A DNA stretch of 64,000 nt from an uncultured Methanospirillum sp. (GTDB taxonomy: Archaea; Halobacteriota; Methanomicrobia; Methanomicrobiales; Methanospirillaceae): the NCBI RefSeq assembly GCF_963668475.1, contig NZ_OY764544.1, positions 1,860,001 through 1,924,000 on the forward strand. The letters run 5' to 3'. The translations under genes were made by a program, and so were the position numbers. A model generated the notes under the pieces. The model made no database searches and was not told where the DNA came from. It saw only the letters and a list, made by a program, of their open reading frames with translations. Below are positions 18,074 to 27,575 of this stretch, piece after piece (the first letter of the stretch is position 1; the number at the start of each line of letters is the position of its first letter).

Positions 18074-18724
18074 ATGTATGTCATTGGAATAAATGGAAGT
18101 CCAAGAAAGCGGTGTAATACCGGGACCCTTATCGAACATGCTCTCCAGGGGGCACGATCACAAGGGGCAGAAACAGAATGTATCAACCTGTATGATTTTG
18201 ATTACAAGGGTTGCAGAAGTTGTTATGCATGCAAACGTGAAGGACCCGGATACGGAACATGTGCAATACATGACGACCTAACACCAGTTCTTGATAAAAT
18301 TTCAACCGCAGATGCACTCATCCTTGGAACACCGATCTTTTATGGCTCTGCTAACGGGGAGATGAGGTCTTTTCTTGAACGCCTTCTTTTTCCAAGAAAG
18401 TCATGGGATGACTGGACCTCTCTTGTTGAGAAGAAGATCCCGGTAGGAATCATCTTCACCATGGGTGCACCCGATGATCTGATGAAACAGATGGGATATG
18501 AAGCACATCTCAATCTGATTGAACAATTTATCAGGGATATTTTTGGATCCTGCGAATCGGTCTATGTAACAAATACAGTCCATGTTCCTGACTATTCAAA
18601 GTTCAGGATGAGATACTTCGATGCTGATGCGAAGATCAAGAGGAGAAAGGAGGTATTTCCACAGGATTGTGAGAAAGCCTATTCGATGGGTGTGAGGTTT
18701 GTTCAGGGGAGCCAGGAGAGATAA
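18074..18724 (+). CDS. Iron-sulfur flavoprotein-like NAD(P)H/FMN reductase
   Basis: About 216 residues from ATG 18074, preferred over the GTG at 18038 because a GTGATC ribosome binding site precedes it and the mature start MYVIGINGSPRK matches the family. It has a flavodoxin-like fold: GSPR phosphate loop, then the cysteine cluster CRSCYACKREGPGYGTC, close to the compact motif that binds a [4Fe-4S] cluster in methanogen Isf proteins. LGTPIFYGSANGEMRSFLER is the family FMN-loop region. Such proteins pass electrons from ferredoxin to oxygen or peroxide-type acceptors. It is coupled to the next gene by TAATG. Confidence 0.85.
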   Translation: MYVIGINGSPRKRCNTGTLIEHALQGARSQGAETECINLYDFDYKGCRSCYACKREGPGYGTCAIHDDLTPVLDKISTADALILGTPIFYGSANGEMRSFLERLLFPRKSWDDWTSLVEKKIPVGIIFTMGAPDDLMKQMGYEAHLNLIEQFIRDIFGSCESVYVTNTVHVPDYSKFRMRYFDADAKIKRRKEVFPQDCEKAYSMGVRFVQGSQER

Positions 18725-19323
18725 TGCGGAAAATTCTTGTCTTTATTGCTGACGGGATGGCGGATTTTGAGATCAATCTGACATGTCACCTCCTCTCGAG
18801 GTATAACTGGGAGATTATGACTGTTGCATATGATAAAAGCATAATCACCGCATTATCAGGTCTCCAGTACCTTCCCCGCTCAACCATATCAGAGATATCC
18901 GGTGAATCAGGGGTTGATGGCATTATTATCCCTGGCGGTTTTCATTACGAACAGCGGCCTGAGTTAACTGAACTGATACGGGATTATTACAGTTCTGGAA
19001 AACTCACTGCTGCCATATGTGCCGGCCCGCAATATCTGGCTCGGGCAGGATTATTTGAGAGAGCTCATTATACGACGACCATGACGAGAGATTCTCACCG
19101 GGAACTGTTTTCAGGCTCCGGAGACTTTCCCTTTCCTCAGGATACATACATTGAAAGCCCGGTAGTACGAGACGGAACTGTGATCACCGCCAAAGGAACG
19201 GCGTTCATAGACTTTTCAGTAGAGATTCTGGATTATTTCGGGGTGTTTGCAGATCAACATGAGAAGAGAGAGTTAGCAGAACAATATCAGCCTTCTTTTT
19301 CAGGAATCACCATCAGTTCATAG
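18724..19323 (+). CDS. DJ-1/PfpI family protein
   Basis: A 199-residue protein of the DJ-1/PfpI superfamily. GIIIPGGFHYEQ is the family's glutamate/glycine loop, and AAICAGPQYLA carries the nucleophile-elbow cysteine. Family members act as glyoxalases, deglycases, chaperones or peptidases; which applies here cannot be decided. The start shares a base with the stop of the flavoprotein gene, so the pair is an operon, probably for oxidative or carbonyl stress. Confidence 0.88.
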   Translation: MRKILVFIADGMADFEINLTCHLLSRYNWEIMTVAYDKSIITALSGLQYLPRSTISEISGESGVDGIIIPGGFHYEQRPELTELIRDYYSSGKLTAAICAGPQYLARAGLFERAHYTTTMTRDSHRELFSGSGDFPFPQDTYIESPVVRDGTVITAKGTAFIDFSVEILDYFGVFADQHEKRELAEQYQPSFSGITISS

Positions 19324-19617
19324 TGTAATCAGAATTTCAAAATTGCCGATATGAAATATCATAGTACCGATGGCATGCCCATAATCGATAGGACAAGCAC
19401 TTGATCAGGATCACTCCTATTATCCTGAATTGATCCCTCTACTCATTTCATTTCTGTACTTGAGTAGGTAAAATCAAATTTTTAGCACATAAATCTCCAT
19501 ATGAAATAGAGCAAGTACCTCTGTAATATTTCATCCACGTTCGATCACAGTAATTCTGGACCTATATTTTTTGGTACGAATATACCAAATTGTTCTGAAT
19601 CACCCACTTGAGTAGGG
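19324..19617. other. Intergenic region with a small dyad
   Basis: No gene is seen. TTTGGTA and TACCAAA form a 7-bp inverted repeat at 19570-19589, and the sequence ACTTGAGTAGG occurs twice (19458-19468 and 19606-19616). Confidence 0.6.
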
Positions 19618-19781
19618 GACACTTTTGGTTGTAAAGTCTGCCATTGTTCGATTCCCTGCCGCAATCGCGGCTGTGTAGTATGACGGCAGGATATGAGAAG
19701 TACTTTCGAAGGGGTGAGAAGCAGGCGGAGAAGAAGAGAGGGATGATGAATCAGAGTGATTTGGAATACTATTTTTATGCA
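19618..19781 (-). repeat. 164-bp direct repeat, copy 2: orphan leader and truncated gene start
   Basis: A second copy of 17566-17729. The reading frame gives MADFTTKSV and then runs into an unrelated sequence with an early stop, so the gene body is missing. The leader hairpin is kept with a compensatory pair change: the inner stem reads GCCGC-AATC-GCGGC instead of GCCGA-TTTC-TCGGC. This copy marks a past duplication or deletion event bracketing the 18.0-19.3 kb operon. Confidence 0.9.
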
Positions 19782-19800
19782 GAGTGATGGTGATGGATGA

Positions 19801-20604
19801 TCACACCCTCATCCCGGACACATATCCGAACCGCTTCTGCAGGTTTCTGATCTCACCGGTGGTCTCGGTTGTATCCTTCCACGAGTTGGTTGCAGCGGTT
19901 CTGTTCCAGGTATCACCCGACTGGTTAGTATCCCGGGCTTCCATGATACTGCCTGCAAATTCGGTCCTTACTGTGCCCTGTGCAGGAACATTCTTATCAG
20001 CAGTGACTGCAATCCGGTAGTTCAGTGCTGCCGGGGTGCTGAACCCGCCTGCTGATCTGATCTCTCCTTTGCCCGAGATCTTTGCCTGGTTGATGTTGAT
20101 GAGATCGCTCTTTGCCTGGACGATGTTACAGAATGCTGGCATCAGGATCTCATTATGGTCAGCAAAGACACACCGGGGTGGTGCTGTGCTGCTCGTACAG
20201 TTGCCCATGTTGTTTATCATCAGGATCTCTGCTCCGAGGAGATGGGAACCGTCACGGCTTTTGTAGGTCAGGATCTTCTCGCTGTCGATGTTGTACGTCG
20301 AACGACCCTTCGAGTCTGAGTCAAACTCAAAGTTCTTCACTTCGATGATGGTTCCGCCGTTTCCCATGAGTGAGTCACTGTACCTGACAAGGGAGATGAG
20401 GTCAGAACTGTTGAGTTTGTTACTCTCCAGAGGAGTTCCACTTGATACAGTCCAGTCCATCTTTGTTGACTGGTCTGTGATCCCGGTAGTGTTGAGTGTT
20501 GTTCCAATTGAGAAGATCTGCGATTCAGGCATGCCTGACGGGAGGCGATCTGCAGATGCTTCTCCGAACAGCAGGAGCAGGATGAAGAGGCAGATCCACT
20601 TCAT
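19801..20604 (-). CDS. Secreted surface protein, cassette A
   Basis: A 267-residue exported protein with a signal peptide (ICLFILLLLFGEASA, cleavage about residue 18). The mature part starts DRLPSGMPESQIFSIGTTL, mirrored by GDRLPNQTPENQIYSIDTTL in the paralogue at 37644-38843. Shared blocks include SEKILTY--RDGSH, PPRCVFADHNEILMPAFCNIVQAKSDLININQAKIS and LNYRIAVTAD. Two conserved cysteines are present. There is no membrane anchor. The start overlaps the stop of the NosD-like gene as ATGA. Function unknown; co-transcription with TPR and beta-helix proteins suggests a cell-surface or sheath component. A third, truncated copy lies at 34968. Confidence 0.8.
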   Translation of the reverse strand: MKWICLFILLLLFGEASADRLPSGMPESQIFSIGTTLNTTGITDQSTKMDWTVSSGTPLESNKLNSSDLISLVRYSDSLMGNGGTIIEVKNFEFDSDSKGRSTYNIDSEKILTYKSRDGSHLLGAEILMINNMGNCTSSTAPPRCVFADHNEILMPAFCNIVQAKSDLININQAKISGKGEIRSAGGFSTPAALNYRIAVTADKNVPAQGTVRTEFAGSIMEARDTNQSGDTWNRTAATNSWKDTTETTGEIRNLQKRFGYVSGMRV

Positions 20605-22991
20605 GGTGTCCTCACCATAACTGTTCCATCCGGTCCTACAGTTACGGTGAACTGGACAGGATCACCTGTCGGGATGCGAATGTCTTTTCCGGTGGTCGGA
20701 TCTTTTGAGAGATACACAGGATTAAAGATATAAATATAGGTGCCCGGGTCTTTGGGAATCTGGATCTGGAATGTGAGGAGATACTTTCCATTTTCATATA
20801 TTGCAGGTTGTTCACCTACTATTTGTGCCAGAGGATTTATTGGAGACAGGATAATTCTCGCTTCCTTGGAGAGAGTAGTTGAGCCTGAATTTTCTAATGT
20901 GAGTTGTAATTCTGCCACATCTCCTGGTTTTGTCTCCGGTGGGAGTGATACTGTCACCACCCCAAGATGGATCCCGGGGATTGATGAGGATGAATCGGAT
21001 ATCTGATTTGGACTGTCAGACAGCGGAATGGTTGTAGGCGTGGGAGAAAGAGTGGGGGTAGGTAAAACTGTCGGAGTTGGCGACGTAGTAGGGGTGGTTG
21101 TTGTCTTTACCAGTGGAGCGTGATCAAATACCTCTGTAGCAATCTGATAGGGCGTCGTAGTGTATCCAACCTCATTTTGCTCCTGCTGGTCAGACCACCC
21201 GGTTTCAGTTTCATCACTCCAATAATTTCCTGCTAAGCTCGGACCACCAACTACATTCGTCCCTGGTGTTGGGTATACATTCCATTTAAAGACGCTTGCA
21301 TCCCCATTTCCACCAATATTCTCATCATTACCAAGATAATTATTGACTATATTTCCGTCACCACCTCCGCCTCCATTGGTAATGTGAATACCCTCATCAT
21401 TGTTTCGAATTTTATTGCTTGTTATTTTCGTCGATTTAAAATTGTCAGAGGTAGAGATACCGATTTTATTTTCAGTGATTGTATTTTTGGTGATTGTTCT
21501 GTTTTCTCCAGACCCTAATGAAATGCCGTCACCAGAGTTATCGTAGATCGTATTCTTACTGATTGTGACATTATTTCCGGTTATTGCTATTCCTTGAACG
21601 TTGTCAGAAACCTCGTTTCCATCAATAACTGAATTAGTTCCCTTTGAATTGATTCCGGTGCCCTGATTTAGTGTACCAATAGAATATCCTTTTACCACAT
21701 TGTTAAGGATACTCGTATTGACAGATTCTGATTCAATACCATTATTGGCTCCTCCTATACCACTGATGGAATTATTTGAAATAATGGTCTGTGTATTTAT
21801 CGTACCACTTGCTGAATAGATCCCGGTGTCGTAGTTCTGATCAATAGTATTGTTTGAGATGGCAGCGCTTTTCCCATGGGATTCTATACCCATTGCAGTC
21901 CCGGTTATTGAATTGTTGGTTATCTTTGCATAGTTTCCCGATGTTTCTATTCCTTTTACTCCCCACCCGTCATACCCACCACCATTTACTGTGTTATCAT
22001 CGATTGTGGCATTTAATCCAGTAGTATAGATTCCACGGAAACTCTCACTAATACTGTTATTGTGAATCGTGGTATCATCAGCCCATGACTCAATACCAGT
22101 ACCAAAATAATATCCTGATACCAATCCGATATTTTCGATTGCTACATTATTAGCTCCGGATTTAACTTCTACTCCTGCGGTTCCGGACCATCCATCACCG
22201 GTAATGGTATGTCCATTCCCATCAAGGGTAACATCAGAAGCAACGATTTGAATCGCATACGAGGTAGATGTAGAAATATCTTCATCAAGTCGATAGGAAC
22301 CAGGGCTTGAAATTATGTATGAATCTGAAGAAGTCCAGGTATACCCGGCATTGCCTGCGATTCCACCAGTCTGGTTGATTGAAATGGCATTCGAAGTTCC
22401 ACTGCTACTGACTATCACGGTCCCCAGGGTAACAACCTTTGAATTTTCTTTCTCTTCATCAGATGAAGAAAACGAGGAAATAAACTGAGGTGCTGATTGT
22501 GAAGTATTCTGGTTTCCTGATGTTTGATCTGATTTTTTGTCTGTAGTCGAACTATTTGTTTCAGAAGTTCCAACTGAATCATCAGAGTTTGTTGTCAAAT
22601 TTGTTGTTAATGTCTCTTTAGACTCATCAGGAGAATAGGCTCTTGTATCAGTAGGTTTTACAGTGACTATTGGAGTAACTTCCGGTGTTATTGTTTCCTC
22701 ACCGGTCTGCATCGATGTGGGTTCAACCGTGATAGTTGGAGTTGCTTCAGGCGTTATTGTTTCTTCTACATCCTGTGTCGATGTAGGTTCAATGGTATTA
22801 ATCACCGTAGGTTCCACAGTTATGGTTTGTATTGGATTTTGTTCTGTTGAGGGCTCGGGGGGGTGTTGTACATCAGGAGGTGTGACCGTCATATCACCAG
22901 GATTGGTTGAATTTCCATCCGCTAAAATCCCGGGGATACACACTCCAAAAAGAACTATGCATATCGATAAAATGATCTGATAGTTCATCAT
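20601..22991 (-). CDS. Exported NosD-like parallel beta-helix protein, cassette A
   Basis: A 796-residue protein with a signal peptide, then a Thr/Pro/Glu-rich linker holding a 22-residue tandem repeat (EPTSTQDVEETITPEATPT and a near copy). From about residue 225 it has the PbH1 repeats of a right-handed beta-helix (GNGHTITGDGWSGT, then many SNNTI/NNSISG turns), as in NosD/pectate-lyase-like surface proteins. A second Pro/Thr-rich linker (TPTTSPTPTVLPTPT) leads to a C-terminal Ig-like domain (about 690-796). No anchor helix is seen. It overlaps both the TPR gene and the surface-protein gene by four bases. The copy B cassette lacks this gene. Confidence 0.85.
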   Translation of the reverse strand: MMNYQIILSICIVLFGVCIPGILADGNSTNPGDMTVTPPDVQHPPEPSTEQNPIQTITVEPTVINTIEPTSTQDVEETITPEATPTITVEPTSMQTGEETITPEVTPIVTVKPTDTRAYSPDESKETLTTNLTTNSDDSVGTSETNSSTTDKKSDQTSGNQNTSQSAPQFISSFSSSDEEKENSKVVTLGTVIVSSSGTSNAISINQTGGIAGNAGYTWTSSDSYIISSPGSYRLDEDISTSTSYAIQIVASDVTLDGNGHTITGDGWSGTAGVEVKSGANNVAIENIGLVSGYYFGTGIESWADDTTIHNNSISESFRGIYTTGLNATIDDNTVNGGGYDGWGVKGIETSGNYAKITNNSITGTAMGIESHGKSAAISNNTIDQNYDTGIYSASGTINTQTIISNNSISGIGGANNGIESESVNTSILNNVVKGYSIGTLNQGTGINSKGTNSVIDGNEVSDNVQGIAITGNNVTISKNTIYDNSGDGISLGSGENRTITKNTITENKIGISTSDNFKSTKITSNKIRNNDEGIHITNGGGGGDGNIVNNYLGNDENIGGNGDASVFKWNVYPTPGTNVVGGPSLAGNYWSDETETGWSDQQEQNEVGYTTTPYQIATEVFDHAPLVKTTTTPTTSPTPTVLPTPTLSPTPTTIPLSDSPNQISDSSSSIPGIHLGVVTVSLPPETKPGDVAELQLTLENSGSTTLSKEARIILSPINPLAQIVGEQPAIYENGKYLLTFQIQIPKDPGTYIYIFNPVYLSKDPTTGKDIRIPTGDPVQFTVTVGPDGTVMVRTP

Positions 22992-23734
22992 GCCACCCCC
23001 ATTGCCTGAATCTTTTTCAGATAAACAGCAGCATTTGTTTTTCGAGCCTTATCATGAAGAATAGCAGTCTCAAAAGCACGCTTTGCATCTGCATATTCTC
23101 CCTTGGAAATTTTGAGCACCCCAAGATTTGTCCATGCAAGAGCAGCTCCCTGTGGATCTTCATTAATTGCTTTTTGAAAATCCGTTTCTGCTGCCCCTAA
23201 ATTCTTTTGCATGAACTCTATGGCTCCAATACCAGTGTAGAGATCAACAAGAACCTGTCCTCTTGCTCCTGTTTCACCCTGGTGAAATGCGAACAGAGCA
23301 TCAGCAAGCTTTCCCTGGACAGATAGAAGAGTACCCTTTTTGACCATCGCTTCTGCATAAATTTCCGGGTTTGAACCTGAAACCCGGTCATAACTCTGGA
23401 GTGCATCATCAGGTCTGCCAAGTTTTTCCTGTGTAACTCCCAGATTTATCCACCCACGATCATATGTGGGATCAACTGCCACAGCACGTGAATAATAATC
23501 AAAAGCTTTCTCCTGCTGGTGAAGAGCCATATACCCGGTTCCAATATTGTTGAGAATAGGTGCCTGATCAGGTCCTGTAGACCCACGAAGCGCCTGCTCA
23601 TACCATCCAATAGAAGCAGAATAATCTCCTGATGCATAGAAATCACCTCCTGGATCTGCAACTCCGGTGGATATCACAATTGTAGTCAGTAAAAGAATGA
23701 ACACCCATCTTATCGAACTAATCTTTCCATTCAT
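22988..23734 (-). CDS. Exported TPR protein, cassette A
   Basis: A 248-residue protein with an N-terminal signal/anchor (VFILLLTTIVISTGVAD) followed by about five tetratricopeptide repeats, for example GDYSASIGWYEQALRGS, GTGYMALHQQEKAFDYYSRAVAVDPTYDRGW read as consecutive helices, and NEDPQGAALAWTNLG. It ends KIQAMGVA, like KLEGMGVV in its paralogue at 39010-39771. TPR proteins outside the membrane usually scaffold assembly or secretion. It is the first gene of the minus-strand cassette A operon and lies divergent to the wHTH-PAS regulator. Confidence 0.88.
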   Translation of the reverse strand: MNGKISSIRWVFILLLTTIVISTGVADPGGDFYASGDYSASIGWYEQALRGSTGPDQAPILNNIGTGYMALHQQEKAFDYYSRAVAVDPTYDRGWINLGVTQEKLGRPDDALQSYDRVSGSNPEIYAEAMVKKGTLLSVQGKLADALFAFHQGETGARGQVLVDLYTGIGAIEFMQKNLGAAETDFQKAINEDPQGAALAWTNLGVLKISKGEYADAKRAFETAILHDKARKTNAAVYLKKIQAMGVA

Positions 23735-24328
23735 GTGAAAAGCCAGATTTATGAGTGCAACAAAAAAAAGAATAAGAAATTACCGGGAGGGCAAAAGATG
23801 TGCTATATAGAATCGAGTTTTTACATAATAAATAATTTTACAAATTAAATAAAATATTAAATGCTTTAAATTATTGAAATGGCCATAAAGTGCAACACAT
23901 ACATACAAATAAGTCTTTAAATTAAGTTTCGTTCAAATCTTATAAAAATAAAATCGAAATGATGATTTATTCATAAATTAACAATTAAGTGATGCATTAT
24001 TATTTCAGATATCATTCTGGTTGATAATCATTGCAGAATTGGAATTTATCATTCAAATTGAAATTAATTATCAAAACAAGTGAAAAAATGCAGTTCCTCT
24101 GCATCTGCAAGAATATTATCTGATAAAACAAAAATAGGAAGGCCTATTTTTTAGCATTCATTAAAATGTGCAGACTATGTTGCATTTTCACACGGTAATA
24201 TCCAGTTGATAATAATAACACACTCGGTTTACGGGTGAAAACTAAAACCGCCGACAGGAACAGTGATGGAATATCTGTTTAGGATACATTCTTTCGACAA
24301 ATCATAAATCTGGCATCAGGAGAATGAA
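23735..24328. promoter_or_regulatory. Divergent control region of cassette A
   Basis: About 590 AT-rich bases between the TPR operon and the wHTH-PAS gene. AGTGCAACA occurs at 23754-23762 and 23889-23897, and the inverse GTTGCA at 24179-24184, among eight or more TGCA cores. It most likely holds both promoters and the regulator's binding sites. No ORF or structured RNA is evident. Confidence 0.55.
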
Positions 24329-25903
24329 ATGAAAATATCAGATGAAGAGATTGTGCTTGTTATGTCTATTTTTAAAAACAATCTCCAGGGATTGTCCATA
24401 TCAGAGATATCAAGAAAGAGTTGCATCCACAGAAATAAGGTTGCTCAGATCTCAAATGATCTTCACAATGATGGAATCATTACCTGTACCCAGAAGGGTT
24501 CATCAAAAATATACTCACTCAAGGTAAGATCATCAATCCATCCTCTTCTGGAAGTGCTTACTGATCCCTGGCTCATTCTGGATAACGAGTTTCGTGTTAT
24601 TGAAGCCAGCGAAGCATTCCTGAAAAAAAAACGTGTTGAACTTACGAAAATATTAGGAAATAACTACTTTGAAATTACAGATAACCTGACTCTTCCTTTC
24701 AGACAGGAAGATCTCCTTCAAATAATGAATTCACAAATTGAAGGAGAAAAGAAAATATACGATGCAAAAAACGGATACGAACGGTATTCTTGTTTACAGA
24801 TTAGTTTAAATGGAGAGATGAGAGGCATTCTTATTGTAATCCAGGCTCATCATGCAGATGATAAAACAGATCAAAACATAAATACCCTCTGCAAGACTTT
24901 GGAGAACTTGCTTGACAATCTTACAAAGATTGTACAAAAACCTCATGAAGAAGTATCTTCACTTATAGCAGACATAATCCACGATACCTACCCAGATACT
25001 ATTATATGTACCATCAGGATCGATGAATCAGAACTATCAGGGCAAATAACAAAGATACTGATACCCCATTCAATTCTCCGGAGTGTACACCATCTCATTG
25101 ATTTTCTCCAGAAAACACCCTTTCAGATACCTCCGCTCACCCTCATGCGGTATAAAACCGGTAAACCATACCTCTATGAAGATATTTCTGTTTTCCTGGA
25201 AAATGTCTTGAATCAACAGGAACTGGAAGATATACGAGACATCCTCCAATTTTACTCGGTCTTCCTGATTGGAATGTCACATGATGAAAAATTAGTGGAA
25301 ATTTTTGTGATAGGAGTAAAAAATGAAAACATTCAACCAGAAATATTTTCAAAGGTGCTCCAATTAATCTCGCATCTGTTTTTTGCAGCAGGTTTGATTG
25401 AGCAAAAAAACAGAACACTACAGGAAAATCTGGTAAGTTATCAGTCACATTACAAGGAAATATACAATTTACTATCCCAAAAGACAAAAGAAGAGAAAAT
25501 CCATACCATAAATGAAAACCACATGAAAAATATTCTTTTTATGGTAATGGATATGCAAAAGATTCCGGTTATGATAACAAATAGGAACGGAGCGATTATT
25601 GACTTAAACCAGACTGGTGAAGAAATTTTTAAGTCAAACCGGATGGCTCTCATGTCAAATCCATCAATACAGGATATATTTAATCAGGAAATGTCAGAAG
25701 CCCTGATGAAGCTCATTGAGGGCAATGGAAATTTGCAAAACTCTAATATTCACGATCTCGGCATCCATGATACCAGTCATGCTGTCCCACTCATATGGCA
25801 CCTGGTTAAAAACAGAAATGTATCGATGCAGGGTTTATTTATTTTTATTGCAGAATCACTCCCGGGATCACTCCTTGAGTATCTGACAGATCAAGGATTA
25901 TAA
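24329..25903 (+). CDS. wHTH-PAS regulator, cassette A
   Basis: A 524-residue cytoplasmic protein. Residues 1-65 are a winged helix (GLSISEISRKSCIHRNKVAQISNDL, split here as helices 2 and 3, then GSSKIYSL). A PAS-like domain follows (about 75-180), then a GAF-like middle region and a second PAS domain after a coiled coil (about 385-510, with IPVMITNRNGAIIDLNQTG). There is no kinase, receiver or GGDEF domain, so the only visible output is DNA binding. The paralogue at 40321-41862 has the same layout. It is divergent to the TPR operon and ends 19 bases from the convergent 7TM sensor, so it probably regulates the cassette. Confidence 0.85.
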   Translation: MKISDEEIVLVMSIFKNNLQGLSISEISRKSCIHRNKVAQISNDLHNDGIITCTQKGSSKIYSLKVRSSIHPLLEVLTDPWLILDNEFRVIEASEAFLKKKRVELTKILGNNYFEITDNLTLPFRQEDLLQIMNSQIEGEKKIYDAKNGYERYSCLQISLNGEMRGILIVIQAHHADDKTDQNINTLCKTLENLLDNLTKIVQKPHEEVSSLIADIIHDTYPDTIICTIRIDESELSGQITKILIPHSILRSVHHLIDFLQKTPFQIPPLTLMRYKTGKPYLYEDISVFLENVLNQQELEDIRDILQFYSVFLIGMSHDEKLVEIFVIGVKNENIQPEIFSKVLQLISHLFFAAGLIEQKNRTLQENLVSYQSHYKEIYNLLSQKTKEEKIHTINENHMKNILFMVMDMQKIPVMITNRNGAIIDLNQTGEEIFKSNRMALMSNPSIQDIFNQEMSEALMKLIEGNGNLQNSNIHDLGIHDTSHAVPLIWHLVKNRNVSMQGLFIFIAESLPGSLLEYLTDQGL

Positions 25904-25922
25904 CAGAAATCAGATTCTGAAT

Positions 25923-27575
25923 TTACGATTGTTCATCCACCTTATCGCTCAGGCAGTACCTGCTTGCCTGATCTAAATTTCTGGTTGCTTTTGAAATTAT
26001 TGGATCTACACACCCAAGGGTAAGTTTAATCTGGTCTGAATCAGAATGCACAACTTTTGATATCTCATTCCAAAGGTGTGCTTCTTCTGTGAGGATACTC
26101 ATGAGATACCGGTTTTTTTCAGATTCGGTTTGTAATTGCAAAAAAATGTCAGAGTTTTCTCTGATACTCATTTCTATCATAACCTGATTATCATATTCAA
26201 TGTGGCTCAATCTAACCTGAGCATCTATTCTTTTGTTTCCAGATTGAAATACCCAGGAGAAATCAACCTGATTGCCATTTTCGGCAAGGGTTAGGTAATA
26301 TTTGAATTTTTCCGTGATATCATCAATATTTCTCTGGTTATTTGCAGAAAGGAGAGTAGGATCCATCCCAATTATTCTATCGCAGAATTCACCAAATACT
26401 TCCAATGCAACAGGATTGCATTCTATGATCGTATTATTTGAGATGATCAGTATTGGATCCCTGTTTGATAGGAAAAATTCCTTGTATCTTTGATTTTGTA
26501 TTCGTTTCTCTTTTTCTTTGATTAGCTGAATATGAGCATCATGGACCTGCTTTTCAAGATTGATGGTATTTGTAATATCTGTGAGAACAACCAGATAGGC
26601 TCCTTCTGTCCCTATTTTATTCTTTATCCATTTTGCCGATATGCTGTACCCTCTTATGCCATCACCAGTAAGGGTAAGGATCTGATCAGGTATTTTTTCA
26701 GGTGACTCAAGAATATTTTTCAGTTTCGGGTTTAGCGATGGAATTTCAGAAGGATGCCTGCCAAATGACTCATTGAGTGGGACATTCATAAGTTTCTCTG
26801 CGATGGGATTTACATCAATAATTTTTAAATTTTTATTGAGAACAATCAGCCCGGAGTTCAGTATGTCAAAAAAATTCTCTCTGAAAATTGGAGAAAACTG
26901 AAGAATATCGTATCGAAGTATTCCATATGAAATGAGAAATCCTGATACAATAATGTCAAGACCCAGAGGTTCAAACCAGGGGAATATATTACTATCAACA
27001 ATCAGTTCTGAAATTAAAACTATACTTGAACCCGCGATAAGAAAAATAATCTGTGTCTTGAAGATTTTTGATACAGATAGAAATCGTTTCAGCAAATAAA
27101 CCTCTCCCACTATAGGGAGGCCATAGAGGTACCCGTACCTCATAATATCATAAAGATAATTGAAATCATTCAGAAACTGATCGTATGAATATCCAAGGGA
27201 GGGATCTATTAAGGAAATAATCCTAAAAACCCTTAAAAACAATGGAGTGAACAGTAACAAAGCTAGAACTTTTAAAGTTAGAAATTCTTCCTTCCCTAAA
27301 TAGTTCATACAAAACAGGAACCAGGTTATTGGAAGCAAAAAATAACAGGTTGTATTAATCATTAACAGAGGCGCTGATTGTTTCCAGAGTGTCGGGAATA
27401 CATAACTTATGTTATCAATGCCAATTGTGAGACATATAAGAGAATATAGGAAGAATGTAACCCATAATACTGAATAACCACTTTCATCTCTCTTTTTGTA
27501 TGCAAACATGGTTACATAGAGAAAGAAAATTCCACATCCCAGATTTAATAGAACAATATACCAGGGTAGTGTCAT
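25923..27575 (-). CDS. 7TM-PAS membrane sensor without output domain, cassette A
   Basis: A 550-residue protein. Seven hydrophobic segments within about residues 5-225 (for example WYIVLLNLGCGIFFLYVT and YGLPIVGEVYLL) match the HisKA_7TM sensor region, joined by SFGRHPSEIP-type linkers to PAS domains at about 235-350 and 375-480. The C-terminal tail is helical but has no H-box, ATPase or other effector. It is therefore a receptor that must signal by contact, perhaps with the neighbouring wHTH-PAS protein. The paralogue is at 41884-43548. An AT-rich region of about 500 bases precedes it. Confidence 0.85.
   Translation of the reverse strand: MTLPWYIVLLNLGCGIFFLYVTMFAYKKRDESGYSVLWVTFFLYSLICLTIGIDNISYVFPTLWKQSAPLLMINTTCYFLLPITWFLFCMNYLGKEEFLTLKVLALLLFTPLFLRVFRIISLIDPSLGYSYDQFLNDFNYLYDIMRYGYLYGLPIVGEVYLLKRFLSVSKIFKTQIIFLIAGSSIVLISELIVDSNIFPWFEPLGLDIIVSGFLISYGILRYDILQFSPIFRENFFDILNSGLIVLNKNLKIIDVNPIAEKLMNVPLNESFGRHPSEIPSLNPKLKNILESPEKIPDQILTLTGDGIRGYSISAKWIKNKIGTEGAYLVVLTDITNTINLEKQVHDAHIQLIKEKEKRIQNQRYKEFFLSNRDPILIISNNTIIECNPVALEVFGEFCDRIIGMDPTLLSANNQRNIDDITEKFKYYLTLAENGNQVDFSWVFQSGNKRIDAQVRLSHIEYDNQVMIEMSIRENSDIFLQLQTESEKNRYLMSILTEEAHLWNEISKVVHSDSDQIKLTLGCVDPIISKATRNLDQASRYCLSDKVDEQS

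Noticed and set aside
21400..22200. Short repeated units in the NosD-like gene as a CRISPR array
   Set aside because: The repetition is at the protein level (beta-helix turns) with degenerate DNA and no constant spacer length.
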